Assembly: GCA_025352345.1 (NCBI GenBank)
Contig: JANXTP010000174.1
Location: forward strand, 1 to 5,192
Source: Burkholderiales bacterium
GTDB lineage: Bacteria; Pseudomonadota; Gammaproteobacteria; Burkholderiales; Burkholderiaceae_C
DNA: 5,192 nt
Direction of reading: 5' to 3'
Under the pieces are notes generated by a model, which ran no database searches, was not told where the DNA came from, and saw only the letters and a program-made list of their open reading frames with translations. Below, in pieces: positions 1 through 5,169 of the stretch. The translations under genes and the position numbers were made by a program. Each line of letters opens with the position of its first letter. The stretch's first letter is position 1.

Positions 1-1
1 G

Positions 2-1477
2 CTAGGCCGTGCCCCCGACCGTCAGGCCGTCGATGCGCAGCGTGGGCTGACCTACGCCAACCGGAACGCTCTGGCCTTCCTTGCCGCAGGTGCCCACGCC
101 GGGGTCGAGCTTCATGTCGTTGCCGATCATGCTGACGCGGGTCAAGGCGTCGGGGCCGTTGCCGATGATGGTGGCGCCCTTCACCGGGTACTGGATCTTG
201 CCGTTTTCGACCCAGAACGCCTCGCTGGCCGAGAACACGAACTTGCCACTGGTGATATCGACCTGTCCGCCACCGAAGTTCGACGCGTACAGGCCGCGCT
301 TGAGTCCGGCGATGATTTCTTCCTTCGTCTTGTCGCCCGACAGCATGTAGGTGTTGGTCATCCGCGGCATCGGCACGGCGGCATAGCTTTCGCGGCGCCC
401 ATTGCCGGTGGGCTTGACGCCCATCAGCCGCGCATTCATCGCGTCCTGGATGTAGCCCTTCAGGATGCCGTCTTCGATCAGCACATTGCGCTGGCTGGCG
501 TTGCCCTCGTCGTCTACGTTCAGCGAGCCGCGCCGGTCGGGCAGCGTGCCGTCGTCGAGCACGGTCACGCCCTTGGCGGCGACGCGCTGGCCGATCAGGC
601 CGCTGAAGGCGCTCGATCCCTTGCGGTTGAAGTCGCCCTCCAGGCCGTGGCCGATCGCTTCGTGCAACAGCACGCCGGGCCAGCCGGAACCGAGCACCAC
701 ACTCATCTCTCCGGCTTTTGCCGGGCGCGATGACAGGTTGGTCAGCGCCGCGTTCACCGCGTCGTTGACGTAACTCTCCAGCAAGCCGTCGTCGAAGTAG
801 CCATAACCGAAGCGGCCGCCGCCACCGCTGCTGCCCGTCTCGCGGCGCACCACGCCCTTGAAGGTCTGCTCGGCGATCACCGTCACGTTCATCCGCACCA
901 GCGGGCGCACATCGGCCGCCCGCATACCGTCGGCGCGCGCGACCAGCACCACGTCGTACTCGCCGGACAGGCTGGCCATCACCTGCTTGATGCGCGGGTC
1001 CTTCGCGCGGGCCATCTTTTCCACCCGCTCCAGCAGCGCTACTTTCTGCGTGCTGCCCAACGAGGCGATCGGGTCCATCGGGGCGTACAGCACCCGGCTG
1101 CCGGCCACCTTGCTCGCGGTATTGATCTTGACGCGGCGGCTCTGCCCGGCCGCTGCGATCGTGCGCACCGTTTGCGCGGCGTCCATCAGCGCGGCTTCGG
1201 AGATGTCGTCGGAATACGCAAAGGCGGTCTTCTCGCCAGCGACGGCGCGCACGCCCACGCCCTGATCGATGCCGAAGCTGCCGCTCTTGACGATGCCCTC
1301 TTCCAGGCTCCAGCCCTCGCTGCGGGTGTACTGGAAGTACAGGTCGGCATCGTCGATGCGGTGGGTGGCGATGGCCTGCAAGGCACGCGAGAGAGAAGCC
1401 TCGGTCAGGCCGAACGGCTCGATCAGCAGCTGCTGGGCAACCGCCAGACGTTCGATGGTGGGTTCGCGCGAAATCAT
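2..1477 (-). CDS. tldD: Metalloprotease subunit TldD
   Basis: This gene encodes the catalytic subunit of the cytosolic TldD/TldE (PmbA) zinc protease, which degrades unfolded peptides and, in enterobacteria, matures microcin B17 and degrades CcdA. The 491-residue protein reads as TldD along its whole length (E. coli TldD is about 481). Visible landmarks are the N-terminal DLYFQYTRSE and DQGVGVRAV blocks (residues 45-79), the SGGGGRFGYGYF block (about 217-228), the HEAIGH zinc site at 272-277 (H272, E273, H277) and the C-terminal VGTCGKEGQSVPVGVGQP block. Its C464 matches the Cys that acts as the third zinc ligand in the family. The ATG at 1475-1477 gives a Burkholderia-like N-terminus; only a weak GAAAG lies upstream. 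The TAG stop is at 2-4, so the gene is complete. It lies 57 bp downstream of rsmI on the same strand, so co-transcription is possible, although a -10-like TACAAT lies in the gap. The partner tldE/pmbA is not in this window. Confidence 0.97.
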   Translation of the reverse strand: MISREPTIERLAVAQQLLIEPFGLTEASLSRALQAIATHRIDDADLYFQYTRSEGWSLEEGIVKSGSFGIDQGVGVRAVAGEKTAFAYSDDISEAALMDAAQTVRTIAAAGQSRRVKINTASKVAGSRVLYAPMDPIASLGSTQKVALLERVEKMARAKDPRIKQVMASLSGEYDVVLVARADGMRAADVRPLVRMNVTVIAEQTFKGVVRRETGSSGGGGRFGYGYFDDGLLESYVNDAVNAALTNLSSRPAKAGEMSVVLGSGWPGVLLHEAIGHGLEGDFNRKGSSAFSGLIGQRVAAKGVTVLDDGTLPDRRGSLNVDDEGNASQRNVLIEDGILKGYIQDAMNARLMGVKPTGNGRRESYAAVPMPRMTNTYMLSGDKTKEEIIAGLKRGLYASNFGGGQVDITSGKFVFSASEAFWVENGKIQYPVKGATIIGNGPDALTRVSMIGNDMKLDPGVGTCGKEGQSVPVGVGQPTLRIDGLTVGGTA

Positions 1478-1485
1478 CGGTGGAC

Positions 1486-1500
1486 TTTCAAAGCTTGAAA
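1486..1500. repeat. Small inverted repeat upstream of tldD
   Basis: The arms TTTCAA (1486-1491) and TTGAAA (1495-1500) are perfect complements around a 3-nt spacer. The repeat lies 9 nt upstream of the tldD ATG, in an AT-rich island within GC-rich DNA. If the -10-like box at 1504-1509 is used, transcription would begin inside it. It could be an operator half-site pair or chance; the stem is AT-rich and weak. Confidence 0.3.
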
Positions 1501-1503
1501 TTC

Positions 1504-1509
1504 ATTGTA
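1504..1509 (-). promoter_or_regulatory. Possible -10 element for tldD
   Basis: On the minus strand these bases read TACAAT, a 5/6 match to the sigma-70 -10 consensus, about 26 bp from the tldD ATG. No convincing -35 sits 16-18 bp upstream: a TTGAAA occurs, but at a 23-bp spacing, which is too far. This suggests tldD could have its own promoter besides read-through from rsmI. Evidence is weak. Confidence 0.25.
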
Positions 1510-1534
1510 GAAGTGGCCCGCACCCGCGGTGATT

Positions 1535-2455
1535 TCAAGGGGCTGTCGAGGGCGCGTCCTTCAACGCGAGCGCCCGGGCATACAGCGCATTGCGCGGCGC
1601 GCCGGTCAGCGAGGCGGCCAGCGATACCGCCTGCTTCAGCGGCAATTCGGCCAGCAAGGTCTGCAGCACCTCCTCATGGCGCGCGCTGGCGTCGGCCGAT
1701 GCGGTGGGGGCCACGGCATGCAGCACCAGCACGAATTCGCCGCGCAGGCGGTTCGCGTCGGCCGCCAGCCAGGCAGGCAGCGCCGCTGCCGGCAGCGTGG
1801 CCACCGTTTCGAACTGCTTCGTCAGCTCGCGGCACAGGGTGACGGCGCGCGCGCCACAGGCTTCAGCCAGCCCCTGGGCCAGCGACTCGATGCGGTGCGG
1901 TGCCTCGAACAGCACCTGGGTCTCGCCGGCGGCGGCCAGCGCCTTCAGCGCGAGGGCGCGCTCGTTGCCCTTGGTTGGCAGGAAGCCGATGAAGCGAAAG
2001 CCGCTGCCCACCGTGTCGCCGGCCACGCTGACGGCGGTGACCGCGCTGCTGGCGCCAGGAATCGCCACCACCGTGCGCCCGGACGCCGCGACCGCCGCGA
2101 CCAGTGCCGCACCGGGATCACTGATTGCTGGCGTGCCGGCATCGCTGACATAGGCGACGCGCTCGCCACGCGCCAGCCGGGCAATCACATCGCCCGCCGA
2201 CGATTGCTCGTTGTGCTGGTGTACCGCCAGCAGAGGTTTGTCCAGGCCCAGGTAGCGCATCAGCGGCGCAGTGTGGCGGGTGTCTTCGCAGGCCACCGCG
2301 TCGACTTGCGACAGCACATGGATGGCGCGCAGGGTCAGGTCGGCCAGGTTGCCGATCGGTGTGGCCACCACATACAGTGCGCCCGCGGGATACTGCTGGC
2401 CGCCAGCGGCTGCGGCAGCCGCCTGAAGCAACAGGGAGGCGGGAGTGGTGGTCAC
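1535..2455 (-). CDS. rsmI: 16S rRNA (cytidine(1402)-2'-O)-methyltransferase RsmI
   Basis: RsmI (YraL) uses S-adenosylmethionine to 2'-O-methylate C1402 of 16S rRNA at the ribosomal P site, acting on the 30S subunit with RsmH. With a GTG start at 2453-2455 the product is 306 residues (E. coli, about 286). Diagnostic tetrapyrrole-methylase-fold motifs are in order: TPIGNLAD (32-39), EDTRHT (57-62), HNEQ (81-84), VSDAGTPAISDPG (103-115, glycine-rich SAM site), PGASSAVTA (133-141), GFLP (157-160), FEAPHRI (183-189) and CRELTKQFET (208-217). The family tail ELPLKQAVSLAA...RNALY follows. The first ~25 residues form an Ala-rich leader, MTTTPASLLLQ then a run of Ala, before ALYVVATPIGN. No good ribosome site precedes the GTG. 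The only in-frame alternative upstream is a TTG at 2534-2536, which would add 27 residues of low-complexity, yraN-antisense sequence. Stop TGA is at 1535-1537. It is divergent from yraN and upstream of tldD. Confidence 0.96.
   Translation of the reverse strand: MTTTPASLLLQAAAAAAGGQQYPAGALYVVATPIGNLADLTLRAIHVLSQVDAVACEDTRHTAPLMRYLGLDKPLLAVHQHNEQSSAGDVIARLARGERVAYVSDAGTPAISDPGAALVAAVAASGRTVVAIPGASSAVTAVSVAGDTVGSGFRFIGFLPTKGNERALALKALAAAGETQVLFEAPHRIESLAQGLAEACGARAVTLCRELTKQFETVATLPAAALPAWLAADANRLRGEFVLVLHAVAPTASADASARHEEVLQTLLAELPLKQAVSLAASLTGAPRNALYARALALKDAPSTAP
2433..2439 (+). promoter_or_regulatory. Ribosome binding site of yraN
   Basis: AGGGAGG is a strong Shine-Dalgarno match, 5 nt before the GTG at 2445 and 8 nt before the next in-frame GTG at 2448. 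It supports a start at one of these two rather than the later in-frame GTG at 2466. It lies inside the opposite-strand rsmI coding sequence. Confidence 0.65.
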
Positions 2456-2816
2456 GACGAAGGCGGTGGGAGATGGCGGCGAGGCCCGCGCGCTGGCGCA
2501 TCTGCAAGCCCATGGGCTTGCGCTCGTGCAGCGCAATTATCGGGTTGCCGCTGGGCCGAGTGCCCGCGGCGGTGAAATCGACCTGGTGATGCGCGATCGC
2601 GACGGCACGCTGGTGTTCGTCGAGGTCCGGTCGCGCAAGACCGCAGGCTTCGGCGGTGCCGCGGCGACGGTGGGCACCGCGAAGCAACGCAGCTTGGTGT
2701 TTGCCGCCCATTGCTATCTGCGCGGACAGGCCACACCGCCGGCCTGCCGCTTCGATGTCGTCGCGATCGAAGGCGATCAGGTTGTGTGGCTGCAGGCGGC
2801 TTTTGATGCCGGGTAG
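2445..2816 (+). CDS. yraN: YraN/UPF0102 family nuclease-like protein
   Basis: This is a small UPF0102 (YraN) protein of 123 residues (E. coli YraN, 131). The family adopts a restriction-endonuclease-like fold and is usually annotated as a putative endonuclease; its substrate is not established. Visible landmarks are the N-terminal helix GDGGEARALAHLQAHGL (9-25, including E13), the core RGGEIDLVMRD (41-51, D46), the VFVEVRSRK block (57-65, with E60 and R62 at the ExK-type position, as in E. coli EVR), GFGGAAATV (about 67-75) and the conserved CRFDVVAI...W tail. These match a PD-(D/E)xK arrangement. The GTG at 2445 is chosen from the AGGGAGG upstream; GTG 2448 is equally possible. The 5' end overlaps rsmI on the other strand. 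It is the first gene of the plus-strand yraN-SIS-dolP cluster. Stop TAG is at 2814-2816. Confidence 0.94.
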   Translation: MVVTTKAVGDGGEARALAHLQAHGLALVQRNYRVAAGPSARGGEIDLVMRDRDGTLVFVEVRSRKTAGFGGAAATVGTAKQRSLVFAAHCYLRGQATPPACRFDVVAIEGDQVVWLQAAFDAG

Positions 2817-2829
2817 CTAGTGGAACCCG

Positions 2830-2850
2830 CCGTGCACCACAACCGCACGG
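2830..2850. repeat. Hairpin 1 in the yraN-SIS gene gap
   Basis: The arms CCGTGC (2830-2835) and GCACGG (2845-2850) are perfect complements around a 9-nt loop. The hairpin lies 13 nt past the yraN stop. It lacks a following T-run, so it is not a classical terminator; it could be an mRNA-processing or attenuation structure, or chance in GC-rich DNA. Confidence 0.4.
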
Positions 2851-2852
2851 AA

Positions 2853-2869
2853 CCGATGCACCACATCGG
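2853..2869. repeat. Hairpin 2 in the yraN-SIS gene gap
   Basis: The arms CCGATG (2853-2858) and CATCGG (2864-2869) pair perfectly around the loop CACCA. The hairpin starts 2 nt after hairpin 1. The two share the direct repeat TGCACCAC (2833-2840 and 2857-2864, 24 bp apart). It ends 18 nt before the ATG of the SIS-domain gene, which has no visible Shine-Dalgarno sequence, so an effect on translation is conceivable but unproven. Confidence 0.4.
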
Positions 2870-2887
2870 CGTCTATCATCGATCGTC

Positions 2888-3478
2888 ATGATTGAGCAAC
2901 GCATCCAGCAGCAGTTTTTCGACAGCGCCGACCTGATGTACGCGGCGGCTGACGTGCTCAGCAGGCCGATTGCAGACGCGGTCGAGGCGGTGATGGGTTG
3001 CATCACCGCCGGCGGCAAGTTGATGGTCTGCGGCAATGGCGGTTCGGCCAGCGATGCCCAGCACTTTGCCGCCGAGTTCGTGGGCCGCTTCGAGCGTGAG
3101 CGCCCCGGTCTGGCGGCCTTGGCACTGACCACCGACACCGCCATCCTGACCGCCATCGGCAACGACTACGACTTCAATTCCATCTTTTCGAAGCAGGTGC
3201 AGGCGTTGGGTACGCCGGGTGATGTGCTGATCGCCATCAGCACCAGTGGCAATTCGGCGAATGTGCTGGCTGCGGTGCAGGCCGCCCACGCGAAAGACAT
3301 GACGGTGATCGCGCTGACCGGCCGCGCGGGCGGCAAGCTCGGCGCGTTACTGATGGACACGGACGTGCACATCTGCGTGCCCCACGATCGCACCGCCCGC
3401 ATCCAGGAAATCCATGGCCTGGCCTTGCACTGCCTGTGCGACGCGGTGGATCAACAGTTACTCGGAGAACAAGAGTGA
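2888..3478 (+). CDS. SIS-domain phosphoheptose isomerase / DiaA-like protein
   Basis: This 196-residue single-SIS-domain protein belongs to the GmhA/DiaA family. GmhA converts sedoheptulose 7-phosphate to D-glycero-D-manno-heptose 7-phosphate for LPS core heptose; DiaA is a non-catalytic tetramer that binds DnaA and times replication initiation. Its length and its place between yraN and a dolP-like gene match E. coli diaA (yraO). Phosphosugar-site motifs are CGNGGSASDAQH (48-59) and ISTSGNSANV (117-126); RIQEIHGLALH spans 171-181. Residues H59, E63, Q173 and H181 align with the GmhA metal/catalytic set H61, E65, Q172 and H180, whereas E. coli DiaA has Ser and Asn at the Glu and last His positions. 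GmhA D169 is Ala here (A170), as in DiaA. The tail reads QQLLGEQE, with Leu where DiaA has the DnaA-contacting F191. No symbol is given because the function is ambiguous. ATG 2888 lacks a clear ribosome site; a TATCAT at 2874-2879 could allow a nearly leaderless transcript. The stop overlaps the next gene's start. Confidence 0.93.
   Translation: MIEQRIQQQFFDSADLMYAAADVLSRPIADAVEAVMGCITAGGKLMVCGNGGSASDAQHFAAEFVGRFERERPGLAALALTTDTAILTAIGNDYDFNSIFSKQVQALGTPGDVLIAISTSGNSANVLAAVQAAHAKDMTVIALTGRAGGKLGALLMDTDVHICVPHDRTARIQEIHGLALHCLCDAVDQQLLGEQE
3464..3468 (+). promoter_or_regulatory. Ribosome binding site of the BON lipoprotein gene
   Basis: GGAGA lies 6 nt before the GTG at 3475-3477, inside the 3' end of the SIS-domain gene. 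It decides the start: the longer reading from 3436 has no comparable site and would put an Arg-rich extension ahead of the lipoprotein signal. The GTGA overlap at 3475-3478 suggests translational coupling. Confidence 0.65.
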
Positions 3479-4116
3479 ATCGAATCTCGAAGCTTGCTGC
3501 AGCCACCTTGGCCGCAGTCACGGTGTCAACCAGCCTGACCGGTTGCTTCCCGCTGCTGCTCGGCGGCGCGATGGTCGGCGGCACGGTGGTCTACACCGAC
3601 CGACGCACCTCGGGCACCCAGCTTGAAGACGAGGCGATCAAATTGAAGGCGTCGAACCGCCTGAGCAAGGAACTCGGCGAACGCGCTCGCGTCAGCGCGG
3701 TCAGCTACAACCGGCTGGTACTGCTGACCGGCGAGGTCAGCGGCGAGGCCGACAAGGCGGTCGTCGCCCGCATCGTGTCAGGCATCGACAATGTGCGGTC
3801 GATCGTCAACGAGGTGACGGTGGTCAGCGCCCATCCGACGAACACCCAGGCCAGCGATGCGCTCGTCACCGGCAAAGTCAAGGCCTCGCTGGTCGATTCG
3901 AAAGACATCTTCGCCCAGTCGGTGAAGGTCGTCACCGAGCGCGGCACGGTCTACCTGATGGGTCGCGTCACCGAGCGCGAGGCCAATCGCGCCACCGAGA
4001 TCGCCCGCGGCGTCAGCGGCGTCGACAAGGTCGTGCGCGTCTTCGAGGTGATCACCGAAGCCGAGCTGGCCAACATGCAAGCCCCGTCCCCACCGCCACC
4101 CCGAACCGAACGCTGA
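3475..4116 (+). CDS. dolP: BON-domain outer-membrane lipoprotein (DolP/YraP-like)
   Basis: This is a 213-residue lipoprotein with two BON domains, homologous to E. coli DolP (YraP, 191 residues), an outer-membrane lipoprotein that supports envelope integrity and associates with the BAM complex and anionic phospholipid. The signal peptide has a short basic n-region (NRISK), a hydrophobic stretch (7-20) and the lipobox LTGC with lipidated C24. Phe at +2 is not the inner-membrane-retention Asp, which fits outer-membrane sorting. A Gly-rich segment (30-37) leads into TDRRTSGTQLEDEAI (41-55), which matches the DolP TDPRSVGTQ block. BON1 spans roughly 50-118 and BON2 roughly 127-195, the latter with VYLMGRVTEREA (159-170) and GVSGVDKVV (179-187). 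E. coli DolP W127 aligns with L130. The C-terminus ends in a Pro-rich tail (APSPPPPRTER) beyond the usual end. GTG 3475 is chosen for its ribosome site and 4-bp overlap with the preceding stop. A GC hairpin follows the stop. Confidence 0.94.
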   Translation: MNRISKLAAATLAAVTVSTSLTGCFPLLLGGAMVGGTVVYTDRRTSGTQLEDEAIKLKASNRLSKELGERARVSAVSYNRLVLLTGEVSGEADKAVVARIVSGIDNVRSIVNEVTVVSAHPTNTQASDALVTGKVKASLVDSKDIFAQSVKVVTERGTVYLMGRVTEREANRATEIARGVSGVDKVVRVFEVITEAELANMQAPSPPPPRTER

Positions 4117-4150
4117 CGCCCCAGCCCCGCGCGCCGCGGGGTTCAGGCGT
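4116..4150. terminator. GC-rich hairpin between convergent genes, probable bidirectional terminator
   Basis: The inner stem CCCCGCG (4125-4131) and CGCGGGG (4135-4141) is perfect around a 3-nt loop, extended by a G-T and an A-T pair (4123-4124 with 4142-4143). An outer stem ACGCC (4116-4120) / GGCGT (4146-4150) follows after a 2-nt internal mismatch. It fills the 35-bp gap between the two convergent stop codons. Only TTT follows on the plus strand and no U-tract is seen on the minus strand, so intrinsic termination may be weak. Confidence 0.6.
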
Positions 4151-4151
4151 T

Positions 4152-5054
4152 TCAGCGCAAGCGGGTGATCAGGCTCGACGTGTCCCAGCGGCGCCCGCCA
4201 GTGGCCTGCACGTCGGCGTAGAACTGATCGACCAGCGCGGTGACTGGCAGCCGGGCGCCGTTGCGTTGGGCTTCGTCCAGCACCAGCCCGAGGTCCTTGC
4301 GCATCCAGTCGACAGCGAAGCCGAAGTCGAACTTGCCTTCGACCATCGTCGGGCCGCGCTGGTCCATCTGCCAGCTCTGCGCAGCGCCCTTGCCGATCAC
4401 ACCCAGCACCGCCTTCATGTCGAGGCCGGCCTTCTCACCGAAGGCGATCGCTTCGGCCAGCCCCTGCACCAACCCGGCAATCGCGATCTGGTTGACCATC
4501 TTCGCCAGCTGGCCGGAGCCGCTCTCGCCGAGCAGCGTCACCGCTTTCGAATAGGCCATCGCGACCGGTTGCATGCGTGCGAACGCGGCGGCATCGCCAC
4601 CGCACATCACCGTGAGCGCCCCATTGACCGCGCCGAGGTTACCGCCGGACACCGGGGCGTCGATTAAGCGCAGGCCGAGCGGCAGCGCCGCGGTGCTGAG
4701 TTCACGCGCCACCGCGGCCGAAGCGGTGGTGTGATCGACGAACACCGCGCCGGGCGCCATACCAGCGAACGCGCCCTGTTCCCCGAGCACGACCGAGCGC
4801 AGGTCGTCGTCATTGCCGACGCAGGCGAAGACCAGCGTCGCGCCGCTCACCGCCTCGCTCGGCGTCGAGGCGGCCATCGCGTTGAAGGCGCCGTACTCAC
4901 CGACCCACGCATCGGCCTTGGCCCGCGTGCGGTTGTAGACGGTGACCTGGTGCCCGGCGCGGGCCAAGTGACCAGCCATCGGGTGGCCCATCACACCCAA
5001 GCCGAGAAAGGCAACGCATTGCGGGGAAATCGGATCGTAGGTTCGTGTGCTCAT
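4152..5054 (-). CDS. NAD(P)-dependent oxidoreductase, 3-hydroxyisobutyrate dehydrogenase family
   Basis: This 300-residue cytosolic beta-hydroxyacid dehydrogenase has the usual family length (about 290-300). The Rossmann motif is GLGVMGHPMAGHL (18-30). The second strand ends in VYNRT (39-43), with Asn-Arg where NAD-dependent 3-hydroxyisobutyrate dehydrogenases carry an acidic residue; this points to NADP(H), as in glyoxylate/succinic-semialdehyde reductases. The substrate-binding block is DAPVSGGNLGAVNGALTVMCGG (132-153), the catalytic Lys is K185 in GSGQLAKMVNQ, and a KDL block (253-255) follows in the all-alpha C-terminal domain. Substrates could be 3-hydroxyisobutyrate, tartronate semialdehyde, glyoxylate or succinic semialdehyde; the neighbours include no valine or glyoxylate pathway gene to decide, so no symbol is given. 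ATG 5052-5054 has no strong ribosome site, but it places the Rossmann motif at a normal distance from the N-terminus. The gene is convergent with dolP. The TGA stop is at 4152-4154. Confidence 0.93.
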   Translation of the reverse strand: MSTRTYDPISPQCVAFLGLGVMGHPMAGHLARAGHQVTVYNRTRAKADAWVGEYGAFNAMAASTPSEAVSGATLVFACVGNDDDLRSVVLGEQGAFAGMAPGAVFVDHTTASAAVARELSTAALPLGLRLIDAPVSGGNLGAVNGALTVMCGGDAAAFARMQPVAMAYSKAVTLLGESGSGQLAKMVNQIAIAGLVQGLAEAIAFGEKAGLDMKAVLGVIGKGAAQSWQMDQRGPTMVEGKFDFGFAVDWMRKDLGLVLDEAQRNGARLPVTALVDQFYADVQATGGRRWDTSSLITRLR

Positions 5055-5107
5055 CGCCGAATGCTACAGACGCACGCGGAAACAAGCACTACTACTCAGA
5101 TCAAGCT

Positions 5108-5143
5108 ACACCCAAGGCACGGGTCTCCCGGGCCGATGGGTGT
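5108..5143. repeat. Nested inverted repeat upstream of the dehydrogenase gene
   Basis: The outer arms ACACCCA (5108-5114) and TGGGTGT (5137-5143) are perfect complements. Inside them CGGG (5120-5123) and CCCG (5127-5130) form a small hairpin with a TCT loop. Just to the right, GCCCC (5145-5149) faces GGGGGC (5152-5157). The segment looks structured rather than like a simple promoter, and no family is recognised. Confidence 0.4.
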
Positions 5144-5169
5144 TGCCCCTTGGGGGCCGAGCCCAGGCA

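Noticed and set aside
465..1498. Several plus-strand open frames opposite tldD
   Set aside because: They have low-complexity Ser/Arg/Pro composition and no family motifs, while the opposite strand encodes full-length TldD.
2349..2378. A TTGCCG ... TACAGT pair as a yraN promoter
   Set aside because: The match is poor and the spacing is 18 bp within coding DNA; such pairs are common by chance.
2456..2536. TTG-initiated N-terminal extension of rsmI
   Set aside because: The added 27 residues are low-complexity Ser/Ala/Cys antisense to conserved yraN codons; the GTG at 2455 gives a more normal length.
1529..2575. A 348-codon open reading frame on the plus strand, antisense to rsmI
   Set aside because: It is Arg/Gln/Gly-rich with no recognisable domain and lies opposite a clear rsmI with all family motifs. 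Long antisense frames are expected in GC-rich codon usage.
2452..3162. A 236-codon minus-strand frame across yraN and the SIS gene
   Set aside because: It spans two well-supported plus-strand genes and the gap between them, with Arg/Pro-rich translation and no domain.
3436..3474. Upstream ATG extension of the BON lipoprotein
   Set aside because: It would add 13 Arg-rich residues before the lipoprotein signal peptide and has no ribosome site; GTG 3475 has GGAGA at good spacing.
4266..4667. A plus-strand frame opposite the dehydrogenase gene
   Set aside because: It is His/Arg-rich shadow sequence opposite conserved catalytic motifs of the dehydrogenase.
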